Positions 7,492-14,063 of a stretch of 17,363 nt of DNA are shown one piece after another; the stretch's first letter is position 1, and the number at the start of each line of letters is the position of its first letter. The notes below the pieces were generated by a model. The model was not told the origin of the DNA and ran no database searches. It worked only from the letters and a program-made list of their open reading frames with translations. A program made the position numbers and the translations under genes. The DNA is from an uncultured Christensenella sp. GTDB taxonomy: Bacteria; Bacillota; Clostridia; Christensenellales; UBA3700. Where the stretch lies: the NCBI GenBank assembly GCA_910584035.1, contig CAJTZR010000032.1:1-17363 (forward strand), given 5' to 3'.

Positions 7492-7503
7492 GGAGATTAT
7501 AAG

Positions 7504-7818
7504 ATGAAAGATGACATTCAAAGTGTAGCAAAGATGGCAAAGGCACGCATTAAGTGTGGATATTGGTCGCAAGTCAAAAATGAAAAGTTATCTATTGTAA
7601 AGGAAATTGAGCAAGTAGATAATGAAATGTATGAGGTTGTAGCATCAATTATGCAAAGTGATGAGGTGGTGATTAATCCGCTTGCAAAACTAATGGATAT
7701 TGATTATTACAATAGCTTGACTGAAGATGGTAAAAACAGATATATCTTGGAACTTGCAAACAAGTATGTAAAATTGTGCCGAGAGTACGAAAGAAGGAAT
7801 AAAAGTATTGCAGTTTGA
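7504..7818 (+). CDS. Uncharacterised small helical protein
   Basis: I do not recognise this 104-residue protein. It is soluble, has no membrane segment, signal peptide or cysteine pair, and is probably all helical. The start carries basic residues (MAKMAKARIKCGYW-like: AKMAKARIKCGYWSQVKNEK) followed by acidic and hydrophobic helices, and the C-terminus is KYVKLCREYERRNKSIAV. AAGGAG at 7490-7495 supports ATG 7504. It lies just after rpsU, where clostridia often carry yqeY (GatB/YqeY), but I see no YqeY motif. It is probably transcribed alone, between the rpsU terminator and the hairpin at 7866-7883. Codon use looks like that of neighbouring genes, so it is likely real. Confidence 0.7.
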   Translation: MKDDIQSVAKMAKARIKCGYWSQVKNEKLSIVKEIEQVDNEMYEVVASIMQSDEVVINPLAKLMDIDYYNSLTEDGKNRYILELANKYVKLCREYERRNKSIAV

Positions 7819-7865
7819 TAAAATACAATTATGTATCGTAAAATTTGAGAAAGTCGAATTTAAAC

Positions 7866-7883
7866 AAAAGCGGACGCTTTTTT
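7866..7883 (+). terminator. Terminator of the 104-residue protein gene
   Basis: AAAAGC pairs with GCTTTT around GGAC and runs directly into six Ts (7878-7883). It lies 48 bases after the stop codon at 7818. The stem is short but the hairpin and T-run are well formed. Confidence 0.7.
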
Positions 7884-7888
7884 ATTAA

Positions 7889-8002
7889 ATAAATCAAGCC
7901 GATACGATTGAATTAACATTGGTTACTACAAAATACTCTTTTGGGGGTGTATGGATAACTACTGATAATATCAAAATTGCAAACTTAAAACTTTCACTTT
8001 AA
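7889..8002 (+). pseudogene. Possible gene remnant: 37 codons without a start
   Basis: The frame ending at TAA 8000-8002 reads ADTIELTLVTTKYSFGG followed by VWITTDNIKIANLKLSL. This strand-like, Thr-rich pattern looks more like a piece of an extracellular beta domain than like translated AT-rich spacer, and the bases are locally richer in G/C. It has no ATG/GTG/TTG start with a ribosome binding site in a sensible place and begins right after a terminator. It could be the tail of a lost gene, or chance. Confidence 0.2.
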
Positions 8003-8217
8003 AGATTATAACATTTGAAAAACGTTTTTATTTAATATACTTTTGATTAATTTTAATTTAAAAATCTGATTTACAATAGTAAATATTTAAAAAACACCTT
8101 TAAAGAAAAAACCTAAAAAATACTTAAATTTGATTATGGAAGTAAATATTTTATTCCATAGTGGTTTTTTTGCGTGATTTTACGCAAACATAATAATCAA
8201 TAATACATATGCTCCAT

Positions 8218-8256
8218 AAAAAAACAATAGGCGTTTTATCACACCTATTGTTTTTT
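8218..8256. terminator. Bidirectional-type hairpin upstream of recX
   Basis: CAATAGG (8225-8231) pairs with CCTATTG (8244-8250), extended by a seven-A run before and a six-T run after, around a 12-base loop. Because both flanks are A/T tracts it could terminate transcription in either direction. It lies only 6 bases before the recX promoter and so insulates it from upstream reading. Confidence 0.7.
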
Positions 8257-8261
8257 ATGTC

Positions 8262-8290
8262 TTGATTTTTTTTGAGTTTTGTGCTAAAAT
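8262..8290 (+). promoter_or_regulatory. Strong promoter for the recX-birA-peptidase-naxED unit
   Basis: TTGATT (8262-8267), a 17-base spacer and TAAAAT (8285-8290) with an extended -10 TG at 8282-8283. Transcription should begin near 8297, which gives a leader of only about 13 bases to ATG 8310. This short leader also rules out the longer recX frame that begins at TTG 8262 inside the promoter. Confidence 0.8.
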
Positions 8291-8309
8291 ACAAATTAAG
8301 GATAAAAAT

Positions 8310-8924
8310 ATGAAAATTACTGATTTTAAAGTAAATGGGCAAAACGTAAGTATTTATATAGACGGAGAATTTTGGTTGGAAATACCATATTTGATTGCTT
8401 TTGATTTTCGTTTGCATAAAGATGTAGAATTGGATAGTGATGTGCTAGCTCAAATAGAGTTTAAAGTGAATGAAAAAAATGCTTTTGATTACTGCATTTG
8501 GTATTTATCAAGATACTCTGCCACTTGTAAAAAAATGAGACAAAAATTGTATGAGAAAGAATACAAAAAACCAGTAGTGGATAGCGTGATTAACAAATTA
8601 TGCGAACTTAAATACCTTGACGATTATGCCTTTGCGGAAAATTTAGTTAATAAAAAAAGCGGTAAGTTGGGTAAAAATCGGCTTAAAGCGGAACTTAAAA
8701 ACAAAGGAATTGCAAGCGATATTATCCAAAGTGTGCTTGAAAACCTTGACGAAGACGATATTTTTAATTCAGCAATGAGTGTTGCTCGCAAATGGTATAG
8801 GTCGCACGAGTTGGAAAGTTATGAGGACTTTCAAAAGTTTTTGCGGTTTATGGCTTATCGTGGTTTTGATTATGATATTATAAATAAATGTAAAGAGGAG
8901 CTTAAAGTTGGAGAAGACGATTGA
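8310..8924 (+). CDS. recX: Regulatory protein RecX
   Basis: RecX binds RecA filaments and modulates their growth and disassembly during recombination and the SOS response. The 204-residue product starts at ATG 8310, after AAGGA at 8298-8302. It shows the RecX three-helix repeats: AFDYCIWYLSRYSATCKKMR, ELKYLDDYAFAENLVNKK, KLGKNRLKAELKNKGI and a final RFMAYRGFDYDIINKCKEEL. The long N-terminal strand region (ITDFKVNGQNVSIYIDGEFW) is typical of Firmicutes RecX. No recA is in the window. The gene leads a tight operon and overlaps birA by 17 bases. I saw no clear LexA box near the promoter. Confidence 0.93.
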   Translation: MKITDFKVNGQNVSIYIDGEFWLEIPYLIAFDFRLHKDVELDSDVLAQIEFKVNEKNAFDYCIWYLSRYSATCKKMRQKLYEKEYKKPVVDSVINKLCELKYLDDYAFAENLVNKKSGKLGKNRLKAELKNKGIASDIIQSVLENLDEDDIFNSAMSVARKWYRSHELESYEDFQKFLRFMAYRGFDYDIINKCKEELKVGEDD

Positions 8925-9852
8925 TAAAATACTTAATCTTTTAATAAATAGTGATGATTACCTAAGCGGTGAATATATTGGCAATACTCTTGGTATCTCA
9001 CGTATTGCAGTTAATAAACAAATTAAAAAACTTATAAGCAATGGTGTGGATATAGAAGTTAGTCGTAAAGGTTATAAATATACTGATAGCGATAGCTTAC
9101 TACCTCAATCAATCGCAAAAAGTTTAAAGCAAAACGGCATTGACATACCTGTTTTAGTAGAGGAAGTTGTTAGTACTAATACTGAGGTTAAAAAGCTATA
9201 TCCCGATTTGAATAGAGAATTTTTGTTTGTAGCACCTCGCCAAATAAGTGGTAGAGGTAGACTGGATAGAGTTTTTGTATCTGGATACGGTGGAGTTTAT
9301 ATGACACTTTGCTATAAACCTACAAAAATGTTTGTAGCAGACTCTTTGAAAGCGGTTTTGCTTACTGGACTTGCAGTTGCAAAAGTACTAAAAAAATATA
9401 CAGATGATGTAGTTATCAAATGGCCAAATGATGTATTTGTCTGTGGTAAAAAGATTTGCGGTATTTTGCTTGAAAGTGTGGTAACTGAAAATATGACTGA
9501 AGCAATATTTTTGGGTATTGGTGTTAATATCACAAATGAAATTCCACTTGAATTGCAAAATAAAGTTACCTCATTAAAGCTTGAAAATATTCCAACTTTC
9601 CCACGTGAGCAATATATTTGTGAGATAATTACTTTACTTTATGAAATGTTGGAACTTTATCAAAACGAGGGTTTTGCTCCGTTTATAAAGGAATATTGCG
9701 ATTTGTCAATGTCAATTAATCACAATGTTACAATAAACTGCAATGGCGTAATCAAAAAAGGCTTTGGTGTGGGGTTAAGTGAGGAAGGGTATTTATTGCT
9801 TGAATGTGATGGCAAGGTAGAAAAAATTATTTTAGGCGACATAGAGGTATAA
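8908..9852 (+). CDS. birA: Biotin-[acetyl-CoA-carboxylase] ligase / biotin repressor
   Basis: BirA makes biotinyl-AMP and attaches biotin to a lysine of biotin carrier proteins; this long form can also repress transcription. Translation starts at TTG 8908, 7 bases after AGGAG (8896-8900). The 314-residue product has a winged helix-turn-helix at about 1-60 (YIGNTLGISRIAVNKQIKKL), then the ligase domain with STNTEVKKL, SGRGRLDRVF (114-123), KWPNDVFVCGKKICGILLE (catalytic Lys about K182) and FLGIGVNI, and a C-terminal SH3-like cap. Position 120 of the usual GRGRxGR loop is Asp instead of Gly. No bio genes or biotin operator are visible. The stop lies 2 bases before the next gene. Confidence 0.95.
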   Translation: MEKTIDKILNLLINSDDYLSGEYIGNTLGISRIAVNKQIKKLISNGVDIEVSRKGYKYTDSDSLLPQSIAKSLKQNGIDIPVLVEEVVSTNTEVKKLYPDLNREFLFVAPRQISGRGRLDRVFVSGYGGVYMTLCYKPTKMFVADSLKAVLLTGLAVAKVLKKYTDDVVIKWPNDVFVCGKKICGILLESVVTENMTEAIFLGIGVNITNEIPLELQNKVTSLKLENIPTFPREQYICEIITLLYEMLELYQNEGFAPFIKEYCDLSMSINHNVTINCNGVIKKGFGVGLSEEGYLLLECDGKVEKIILGDIEV

Positions 9853-9854
9853 AA

Positions 9855-10745
9855 ATGTTAGATTTTTTTAAAATTGGTAATGTTGAAAGTCAAACTAATG
9901 CAACTGGTGTAACTGTTATTTTGGCAGAAGATGGAGCAGTTGGTGGTGTTAGCGTTCGTGGTAGTGCCCCAGCAACTAGGGAAACTGATTTGCTAAAAAG
10001 CGAAAATGCGGTTGATAAAGTTAATGCAGTATTTTTGAGTGGCGGTAGTGCATTTGGATTAGAATCGGCAAGTGGTATTGTTCAATACTTGGCAGAAAAA
10101 GGGGTTGGATACGCAACCTCTGCAATGCCAGTTCCAATAGTTTGCGGTGCGTGCCTATATGATTTAGATTACAAAAATTCTGGTTTTCCAGATAAAACAC
10201 TTGGATACAAAGCTTGTCAAAATGCAAAACCTAATAACTTTGAAAATGGTAATGTAGGTGCTGGTTGTGGTGCAACTGTGGGTAAAGTGTTAGGTAGTCT
10301 AAGTGCATCAAAAGGTGGCTTGGGTGTCGCAACTTTTGCTTTTGATGACGGCGTAGAGATGTGTGCAATAGTAGCAGTTAATGCTTTTGGTGATATATAC
10401 GATTTTCGCAATGGTCAAAAGGTAAGTGGTGCAACTATTGGTGGTAAAAGTATTGATATTATTGATTTGCTAAACTATGATAGAAAAATGTTACAATCTT
10501 TAGGTAAAAATACTACTATCGGCTGTATATTAACTAATGCAAAACTTACTAAATGTGAGGCTAACAAGCTTGCAGATATTGCTCACGATGGTTATGCTAT
10601 GACAATAAAACCAGCTCATACAATGGTAGACGGCGATGCGATTTTTGCTTTGGCAAGTGGCGAAGTTGAGGGCGATTTTATGAAAATATCTTGCTATGCT
10701 CCAACTTTAATGGCAAAAGCAGTGTTGAATGCTTTTGGTAAATAA
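9855..10745 (+). CDS. P1 family peptidase (DmpA/BapA-like aminopeptidase)
   Basis: These Ntn-type hydrolases are made as a precursor that cuts itself into two chains and act as aminopeptidases or beta-peptidases. The 296-residue product has the short bacterial form. Family blocks are VTVILAEDGAVGGVSVRGSA, AVFLSGGSAFGLESASGI, MPVPIVCGACLYDL, NGNVGAGCGATVGKVLGS (131-148) and GGLGVATFAF (154-163), followed by AIVAVNAFGDIYD. The residue that serves as nucleophile is not obvious: C138 stands where Thr is common, and 157-160 read G-V-A-T instead of a Ser/Thr-rich motif. GAGGT at 9843-9847 supports ATG 9855. It is cytoplasmic, with no signal peptide. Its place in the recX-birA operon gives no functional hint. 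Confidence 0.88.
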   Translation: MLDFFKIGNVESQTNATGVTVILAEDGAVGGVSVRGSAPATRETDLLKSENAVDKVNAVFLSGGSAFGLESASGIVQYLAEKGVGYATSAMPVPIVCGACLYDLDYKNSGFPDKTLGYKACQNAKPNNFENGNVGAGCGATVGKVLGSLSASKGGLGVATFAFDDGVEMCAIVAVNAFGDIYDFRNGQKVSGATIGGKSIDIIDLLNYDRKMLQSLGKNTTIGCILTNAKLTKCEANKLADIAHDGYAMTIKPAHTMVDGDAIFALASGEVEGDFMKISCYAPTLMAKAVLNAFGK

Positions 10746-10772
10746 TTTTAAACTTATTTATTGTAGGTAATT

Positions 10773-12236
10773 ATGGAATATGCAATTAGTAGTGAAAGTA
10801 TGAAACTTTCTGATAATTTAACTATAAAAAATGGTGTGAGTGCAATTAAGCTAATGGATAGGGCAGCTCACGCCCTTTTTTGTGCTATTAATGCGGATAA
10901 AACTGATAAAATTGCTATAGTTTGTGGTAGTGGTAATAATGGTGGGGACGGATATTGTTTGGCTATCAAGTTATTGAATGAAGGATACAATACTCAAGTT
11001 TATGGTAAATCGCCTAAAACTGATACTGCAAAATACTATTATGATATTTTAATTGAAAACTTTTCTAATAGCTATTGCGATATTAATAAAATGTCAAACT
11101 TATCCGATTTTGATATTGTAGTAGATTGTTTACTTGGCATTGGCATAAAAGGGGAACTAAGCACTGAATATATTGACTACATTAATATTATTAATACTGC
11201 AAAAAATATAATAAGTTGTGATATTGCAAGCGGTCTTAATAGTGATAATGGTCAAAAGTCGCTTGTAGCAGTCAAAGCAAACAAAACGTTAGCAATTCAA
11301 TCTTTTAAAACGGGACATTTTTTAGCGGACGGAAAAGATATGTCTGGCAATCTTAACAAAAGCGACATTGGTATAGAGGTAGTTGGGGATAAATACTTTA
11401 TTGTAGATAGTGAATTTGTTAAAAATTGTTTTCCACAAAGAACTAATAATACACATAAAGGTAGCTTTGGTAGATGCGGTATAATAGCTTGTTCGGATAA
11501 TTTTGTTGGAAGCGGAAAGCTTGCGTTGGCGTCCTCAACAGCAATAGTAGGTGAGTGTGCAATGCGTACTGGCTGTGGCTATAGCTACCTATTTGTTCCA
11601 GATAAAATGTTGCCATATATGTGGGGGAGTGTGATTCACTCTTGCATATTTGGGCAAAGCGAACTTGTAAAACACAAGCTTAATGCAATTGCTTTTGGTA
11701 TGGGTATAGGTGATAATTCACAATTATGTGAACAAGTTTTTGACTATCCTTGCCCCAAAGTTATTGATGCAGATGCACTAAATTTTTTGTCAAAACATAG
11801 GGAATATTTATGCAAATTAGGTGGTTCAGTTTTAACGCCACATCCAATGGAATTTAGTAGATTGATAAATGTAAGTGTTAGTGAAATTTTGCAAAAACCA
11901 ATACCTTATGCAATTAATTTTGCAAAGGAAAATAATGTTGTCTTATTGCTAAAAGGAGCAACTACAATTATTACAGACGGCGTGCAAACTTACTTAAATA
12001 TTACTGGCAACAGCGGACTTGCTAAAGGTGGCTCGGGCGATGTTTTGGCTGGTATAATAGCAAGCTTAATGTCTCAAAAAATCTCACCATTAAACGCTGC
12101 TGTTGCTGCAACATTTTTAATGGGAAAAACGTGTGAAAATTTAACAGAAAATACAGCAGAATATGCTGTTCTTCCAATAGATATTGCAAATAGCGTTGGT
12201 GACACTTTGAGTAAAATTATAAAAGGCAAAATTTGA
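10773..12236 (+). CDS. nnr: Bifunctional NAD(P)H-hydrate epimerase / ADP-dependent dehydratase
   Basis: This enzyme repairs NAD(P)HX, the hydrated form of NAD(P)H: the epimerase half interconverts R and S forms and the dehydratase half restores NAD(P)H using ADP. The 487-residue product has both halves. The epimerase covers about 1-205, with CGSGNNGGDGYCLAI (51-65), VDCLLGIGIKGE (117-128) and SCDIASGLNSDNG (148-160). The dehydratase covers about 225-487, with HKGSFGRCGII, DADALNFLS (332-340), LTPHPMEFSRL (354-364), LLLKGATTII and the phosphate-binding AKGGSGDVLAGI (417-428). Length agrees with E. coli YjeF. It follows the peptidase by 27 bases with AGGTAA before ATG. It is the last gene of the operon and converges on mazF. 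Confidence 0.95.
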   Translation: MEYAISSESMKLSDNLTIKNGVSAIKLMDRAAHALFCAINADKTDKIAIVCGSGNNGGDGYCLAIKLLNEGYNTQVYGKSPKTDTAKYYYDILIENFSNSYCDINKMSNLSDFDIVVDCLLGIGIKGELSTEYIDYINIINTAKNIISCDIASGLNSDNGQKSLVAVKANKTLAIQSFKTGHFLADGKDMSGNLNKSDIGIEVVGDKYFIVDSEFVKNCFPQRTNNTHKGSFGRCGIIACSDNFVGSGKLALASSTAIVGECAMRTGCGYSYLFVPDKMLPYMWGSVIHSCIFGQSELVKHKLNAIAFGMGIGDNSQLCEQVFDYPCPKVIDADALNFLSKHREYLCKLGGSVLTPHPMEFSRLINVSVSEILQKPIPYAINFAKENNVVLLLKGATTIITDGVQTYLNITGNSGLAKGGSGDVLAGIIASLMSQKISPLNAAVAATFLMGKTCENLTENTAEYAVLPIDIANSVGDTLSKIIKGKI

Positions 12237-12611
12237 TATATTTATGAAAAATAGTATAAATTAGAATAATTTGCCTTGATTTATTATGAAATAACCGCTT
12301 TTTTATAATTATTTTTGCTCATATGTCAAGTTTATGTAAAGTTGCAAAGCGTTTGTCTAGTGTGTATTTTTCTAAAAAATATGGGAATAAGATAGGTAAA
12401 AATCTAAAATTTTTATTGGTGTAAAAGAGAGTAAAATTACAATTTTTTAATATAAAACATTTATAATTTTAATAGTTTTTTTACTATAAATAAGTACCTT
12501 GGGTCTCAACTTTTTTTGAATTATTACTAGCTTAATTAATTTATTTGCAGTAACAAGTATATATGCAAAATTAAATAAAGGTTTTGATAACTTTTATCAA
12601 AACCTTTATTA
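12237..12611 (+). other. Convergent intergenic region between naxED and mazF
   Basis: It is AT-rich and apparently empty except for the mazF terminator at 12574-12610. A weak GGCAAA/TTTGCC pairing (about 12227-12275) has too large a loop to count as a naxED terminator. A 33-codon basic open frame (12323-12424) has no ribosome binding site. The only GC-richer patch is CCTTGGGTCTCAAC at about 12497-12510, of no known type. Confidence 0.5.
12574..12610 (-). terminator. mazF terminator with a 17 bp perfect stem
   Basis: Bases 12574-12590 pair perfectly with 12594-12610 around a three-base loop, with GGTTTTGAT in the stem core. On the minus strand it begins 2 bases after the mazF stop and is followed by TTTAATTTTG. 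It may also stop the opposing naxED transcript, where TATTATTATT follows, so it is probably shared by both convergent genes. Confidence 0.75.
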
Positions 12612-12959
12612 TTATTCAAAGAATCCTAAGCTTACAAGCAAGGCATCATTAACCCTCTTTATTACACTCACATCTTCAATTTCCCCCACCTTTTCTTTAA
12701 GTCGTTTTTTATCCAATGTCCGCAATTGCTCAAGTAAAATTACTGAGTCTTTTTGCAGTCCAAAATCACCTTTTTTCAGCTCTATGTGTGTTGGTAGCTT
12801 TGCTTTGTTTATTTGACTGGTGATTGCGGCGACTATTACGGTAGGGCTATATTTATTTCCAATATCGTTTTGTACAATAAGTATCGGGCGAATACCTCCT
12901 TGTTCACTTCCTACCACCGGGCTTAGGTCTGCGTAATAGATTTCCCCTCGTTTTATCAT
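12612..12959 (-). CDS. mazF: MazF/NdoA-type endoribonuclease toxin
   Basis: MazF toxins are sequence-specific mRNA interferases, normally held inactive by a MazE antitoxin. The 115-residue product matches Bacillus NdoA closely: IKRGEIYYADLSPVVGSEQG, GIRPILIVQNDIGNKYSPTV, AAITSQINKAKLPTH and DSVILLEQLRTLDKKRLKEK. The conserved Arg of GG-x-RP and the Thr of AAITSQ are present, so it looks active. ATG 12959 is chosen because AAAGGAG sits 6 bases upstream; the frame could extend to TTG 12980. No antitoxin gene is adjacent on either side: upstream are about 245 empty bases before the divergent Wzz-like gene. In Bacilli and Clostridia mazF often lies near nnr and alr, which fits this neighbourhood. 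Confidence 0.94.
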   Translation of the reverse strand: MIKRGEIYYADLSPVVGSEQGGIRPILIVQNDIGNKYSPTVIVAAITSQINKAKLPTHIELKKGDFGLQKDSVILLEQLRTLDKKRLKEKVGEIEDVSVIKRVNDALLVSLGFFE

Positions 12960-13032
12960 TGATAACTCCTTTGCCACCAATATATGATATGTAAATGGCG
13001 TAATTTATTCTACTAAATTTCTCTTTGCCTAT

Positions 13033-13058
13033 TATTGACAAACAAAATAAAGTCAATA
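13033..13058. promoter_or_regulatory. Inverted repeat TATTGAC-N12-GTCAATA between mazF and the Wzz-like gene
   Basis: A perfect 7-base inverted repeat with a 12-base spacer lies 74 bases upstream of the mazF start. Its outer arm gives TTGACT on the minus strand (13056-13051), a possible mazF -35 followed 16 bases later by TAATAG. The symmetry and position suit a repressor site in the mazF promoter, but this is inference. Confidence 0.35.
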
Positions 13059-13181
13059 CTTTATAAGTTAAAATTGTTTAAAATTTAATAGTAAATAGCT
13101 TTTATCAATTTAATTTATATTAATTTGTTTTAAGTATTAATACTATCCTAAATCAAAGTTGTAATAATTTGGTAAAATGAC

Positions 13182-13210
13182 TTGCTTTTATTATAAAAAT
13201 ATAATATAAT
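13182..13210 (+). promoter_or_regulatory. Promoter for the Wzz-like gene
   Basis: TTGCTT (13182-13187), 17-base spacer, perfect TATAAT (13205-13210). Transcription should start near 13217, leaving a leader of about 57 bases that holds a small AATTGTT/AACAATT hairpin (13220-13236) running into five Ts. Confidence 0.6.
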
Positions 13211-13273
13211 TAATAAGTTAATTGTTTGCAACAATTTTTGAAAAGAAAAACTTGGGGGGATACAAGGAGTATT

Positions 13274-14062
13274 ATGATTAGTATTTCAGATATTTTTAAA
13301 ACTTTTTTATTTAAGTTGTATGTGTTTGTGGCTGTATTTTTAATCGTATTCTTGTCTAGCTATGTACATAGTTTGATTAATGATAAGCCAACTATAATAG
13401 ATAAGGGAACTTATATCAGTTCTGGGGAACTTGCGGTTTCTTTCAACTCAACAGGTAGCTTGGATACTTATATGAATAATGTTATCCACCGCTCAAAAAA
13501 TGACCATTTCGCACAATATGTAGTTAATGAGATTGCAAAGGAAGCTACTAATAACACAAATGGCTTTTTTGCAGAGGCTCAAGATGAACTTGATATTATT
13601 AATAAAATAACTACTGATGATATTAAAAATAATTTAAATATTGAAAAAATTGAGGGTAAAACTATTTTCCTAATCAATTACTCAAACAGAAATGCAAAAG
13701 TCGCTCAAGCTATAAATAATGTAATTATTAAATCAATTGAAACTATTTTACAAAATGATACAGAGAATATCTTGGGTGGTAGTAGCAATATTGATGGCGT
13801 TGACCTAGGTTTTTCTATTGATAAAACTGCAAGCCTTCCAACCTCACTTTCAAATAGCGTTGTCGCTAATGGTGAGTCAATGAGTATTTTAAAAGTTATT
13901 TTGATAAGCGGTGTAGTTTATGTTGCTTTTGTCATTATTTATGACTTTATTATTGGCTTCATTACTAGCAGACAAAAAGCAAAAACTATGGTTCAATTGG
14001 ACTTAATTTCCGAAATTGAAGTTCCATATTTCAAAAATCGCAAAAATATGGAGGAAAATTAA
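13274..14062 (+). CDS. Wzz/CpsC-like polysaccharide co-polymerase-type membrane protein
   Basis: Wzz-type proteins sit in the membrane and set chain length or activate polysaccharide export, often with a tyrosine kinase partner. The 262-residue product starts at ATG 13274 (AAGGAG at 13264-13269). Membrane segments lie at about 13-35 and 205-231, enclosing an extracytoplasmic domain that begins with a Wzz-like strand and helix (GELAVSFNSTGSLDTYMNNV) and includes IFLINYSNRNAKVAQAINNV, close to the family's phrase on data inherited across subunits. The segment before TM2 (ASLPTSLSNS) is a weak version of the Pro-rich linker. A 31-residue basic and acidic tail faces the cytoplasm, as in CpsC proteins that contact CpsD. 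The next gene follows by 1 base. No glycosyltransferase, polymerase or flippase is nearby. Confidence 0.72.
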   Translation: MISISDIFKTFLFKLYVFVAVFLIVFLSSYVHSLINDKPTIIDKGTYISSGELAVSFNSTGSLDTYMNNVIHRSKNDHFAQYVVNEIAKEATNNTNGFFAEAQDELDIINKITTDDIKNNLNIEKIEGKTIFLINYSNRNAKVAQAINNVIIKSIETILQNDTENILGGSSNIDGVDLGFSIDKTASLPTSLSNSVVANGESMSILKVILISGVVYVAFVIIYDFIIGFITSRQKAKTMVQLDLISEIEVPYFKNRKNMEEN

Positions 14063-14063
14063 T

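Larger units (their letters stand above)
7819..8309 (+). other. Long intergenic region before recX
   Basis: It holds the terminator at 7866-7883, a 37-codon open fragment without a start codon (7889-8002), about 140 bases of A/T-only DNA, an inverted repeat TATGGAA/TTCCATA at about 8135-8160, a small TTTGCGT/ACGCAAA hairpin at 8169-8188, the strong hairpin at 8218-8256 and the recX promoter at 8262-8290. I see no complete gene on either strand. Confidence 0.5.

Noticed and set aside
7504..7818. Assignment of the 104-residue protein as GatB/YqeY
   Set aside because: Position fits, but length is short of the family's roughly 150 residues and no YqeY sequence block is visible.
8169..8188. TTTGCGT/ACGCAAA hairpin as a terminator
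   Set aside because: The T-run lies before the stem on the plus strand and no T-run follows on either strand in the right place.
8151..8417. 88-codon minus-strand frame overlapping the recX start
   Set aside because: It runs through the recX promoter, the hairpin and the recX coding start, has low-complexity Lys/Ile/Phe content and no ribosome binding site.
12323..12424. 33-codon open frame encoding a short, strongly basic peptide, possibly a small toxin or antimicrobial peptide
   Set aside because: There is no ribosome binding site before the ATG, no terminator fits it, and it lies in an AT-rich convergent gap where Lys-rich frames arise by chance.
12497..12517. GC-richer patch ending in a T-run, considered as a T-box or terminator element
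   Set aside because: Only a 3 bp stem can form, and neither strand contains the T-box core sequence.
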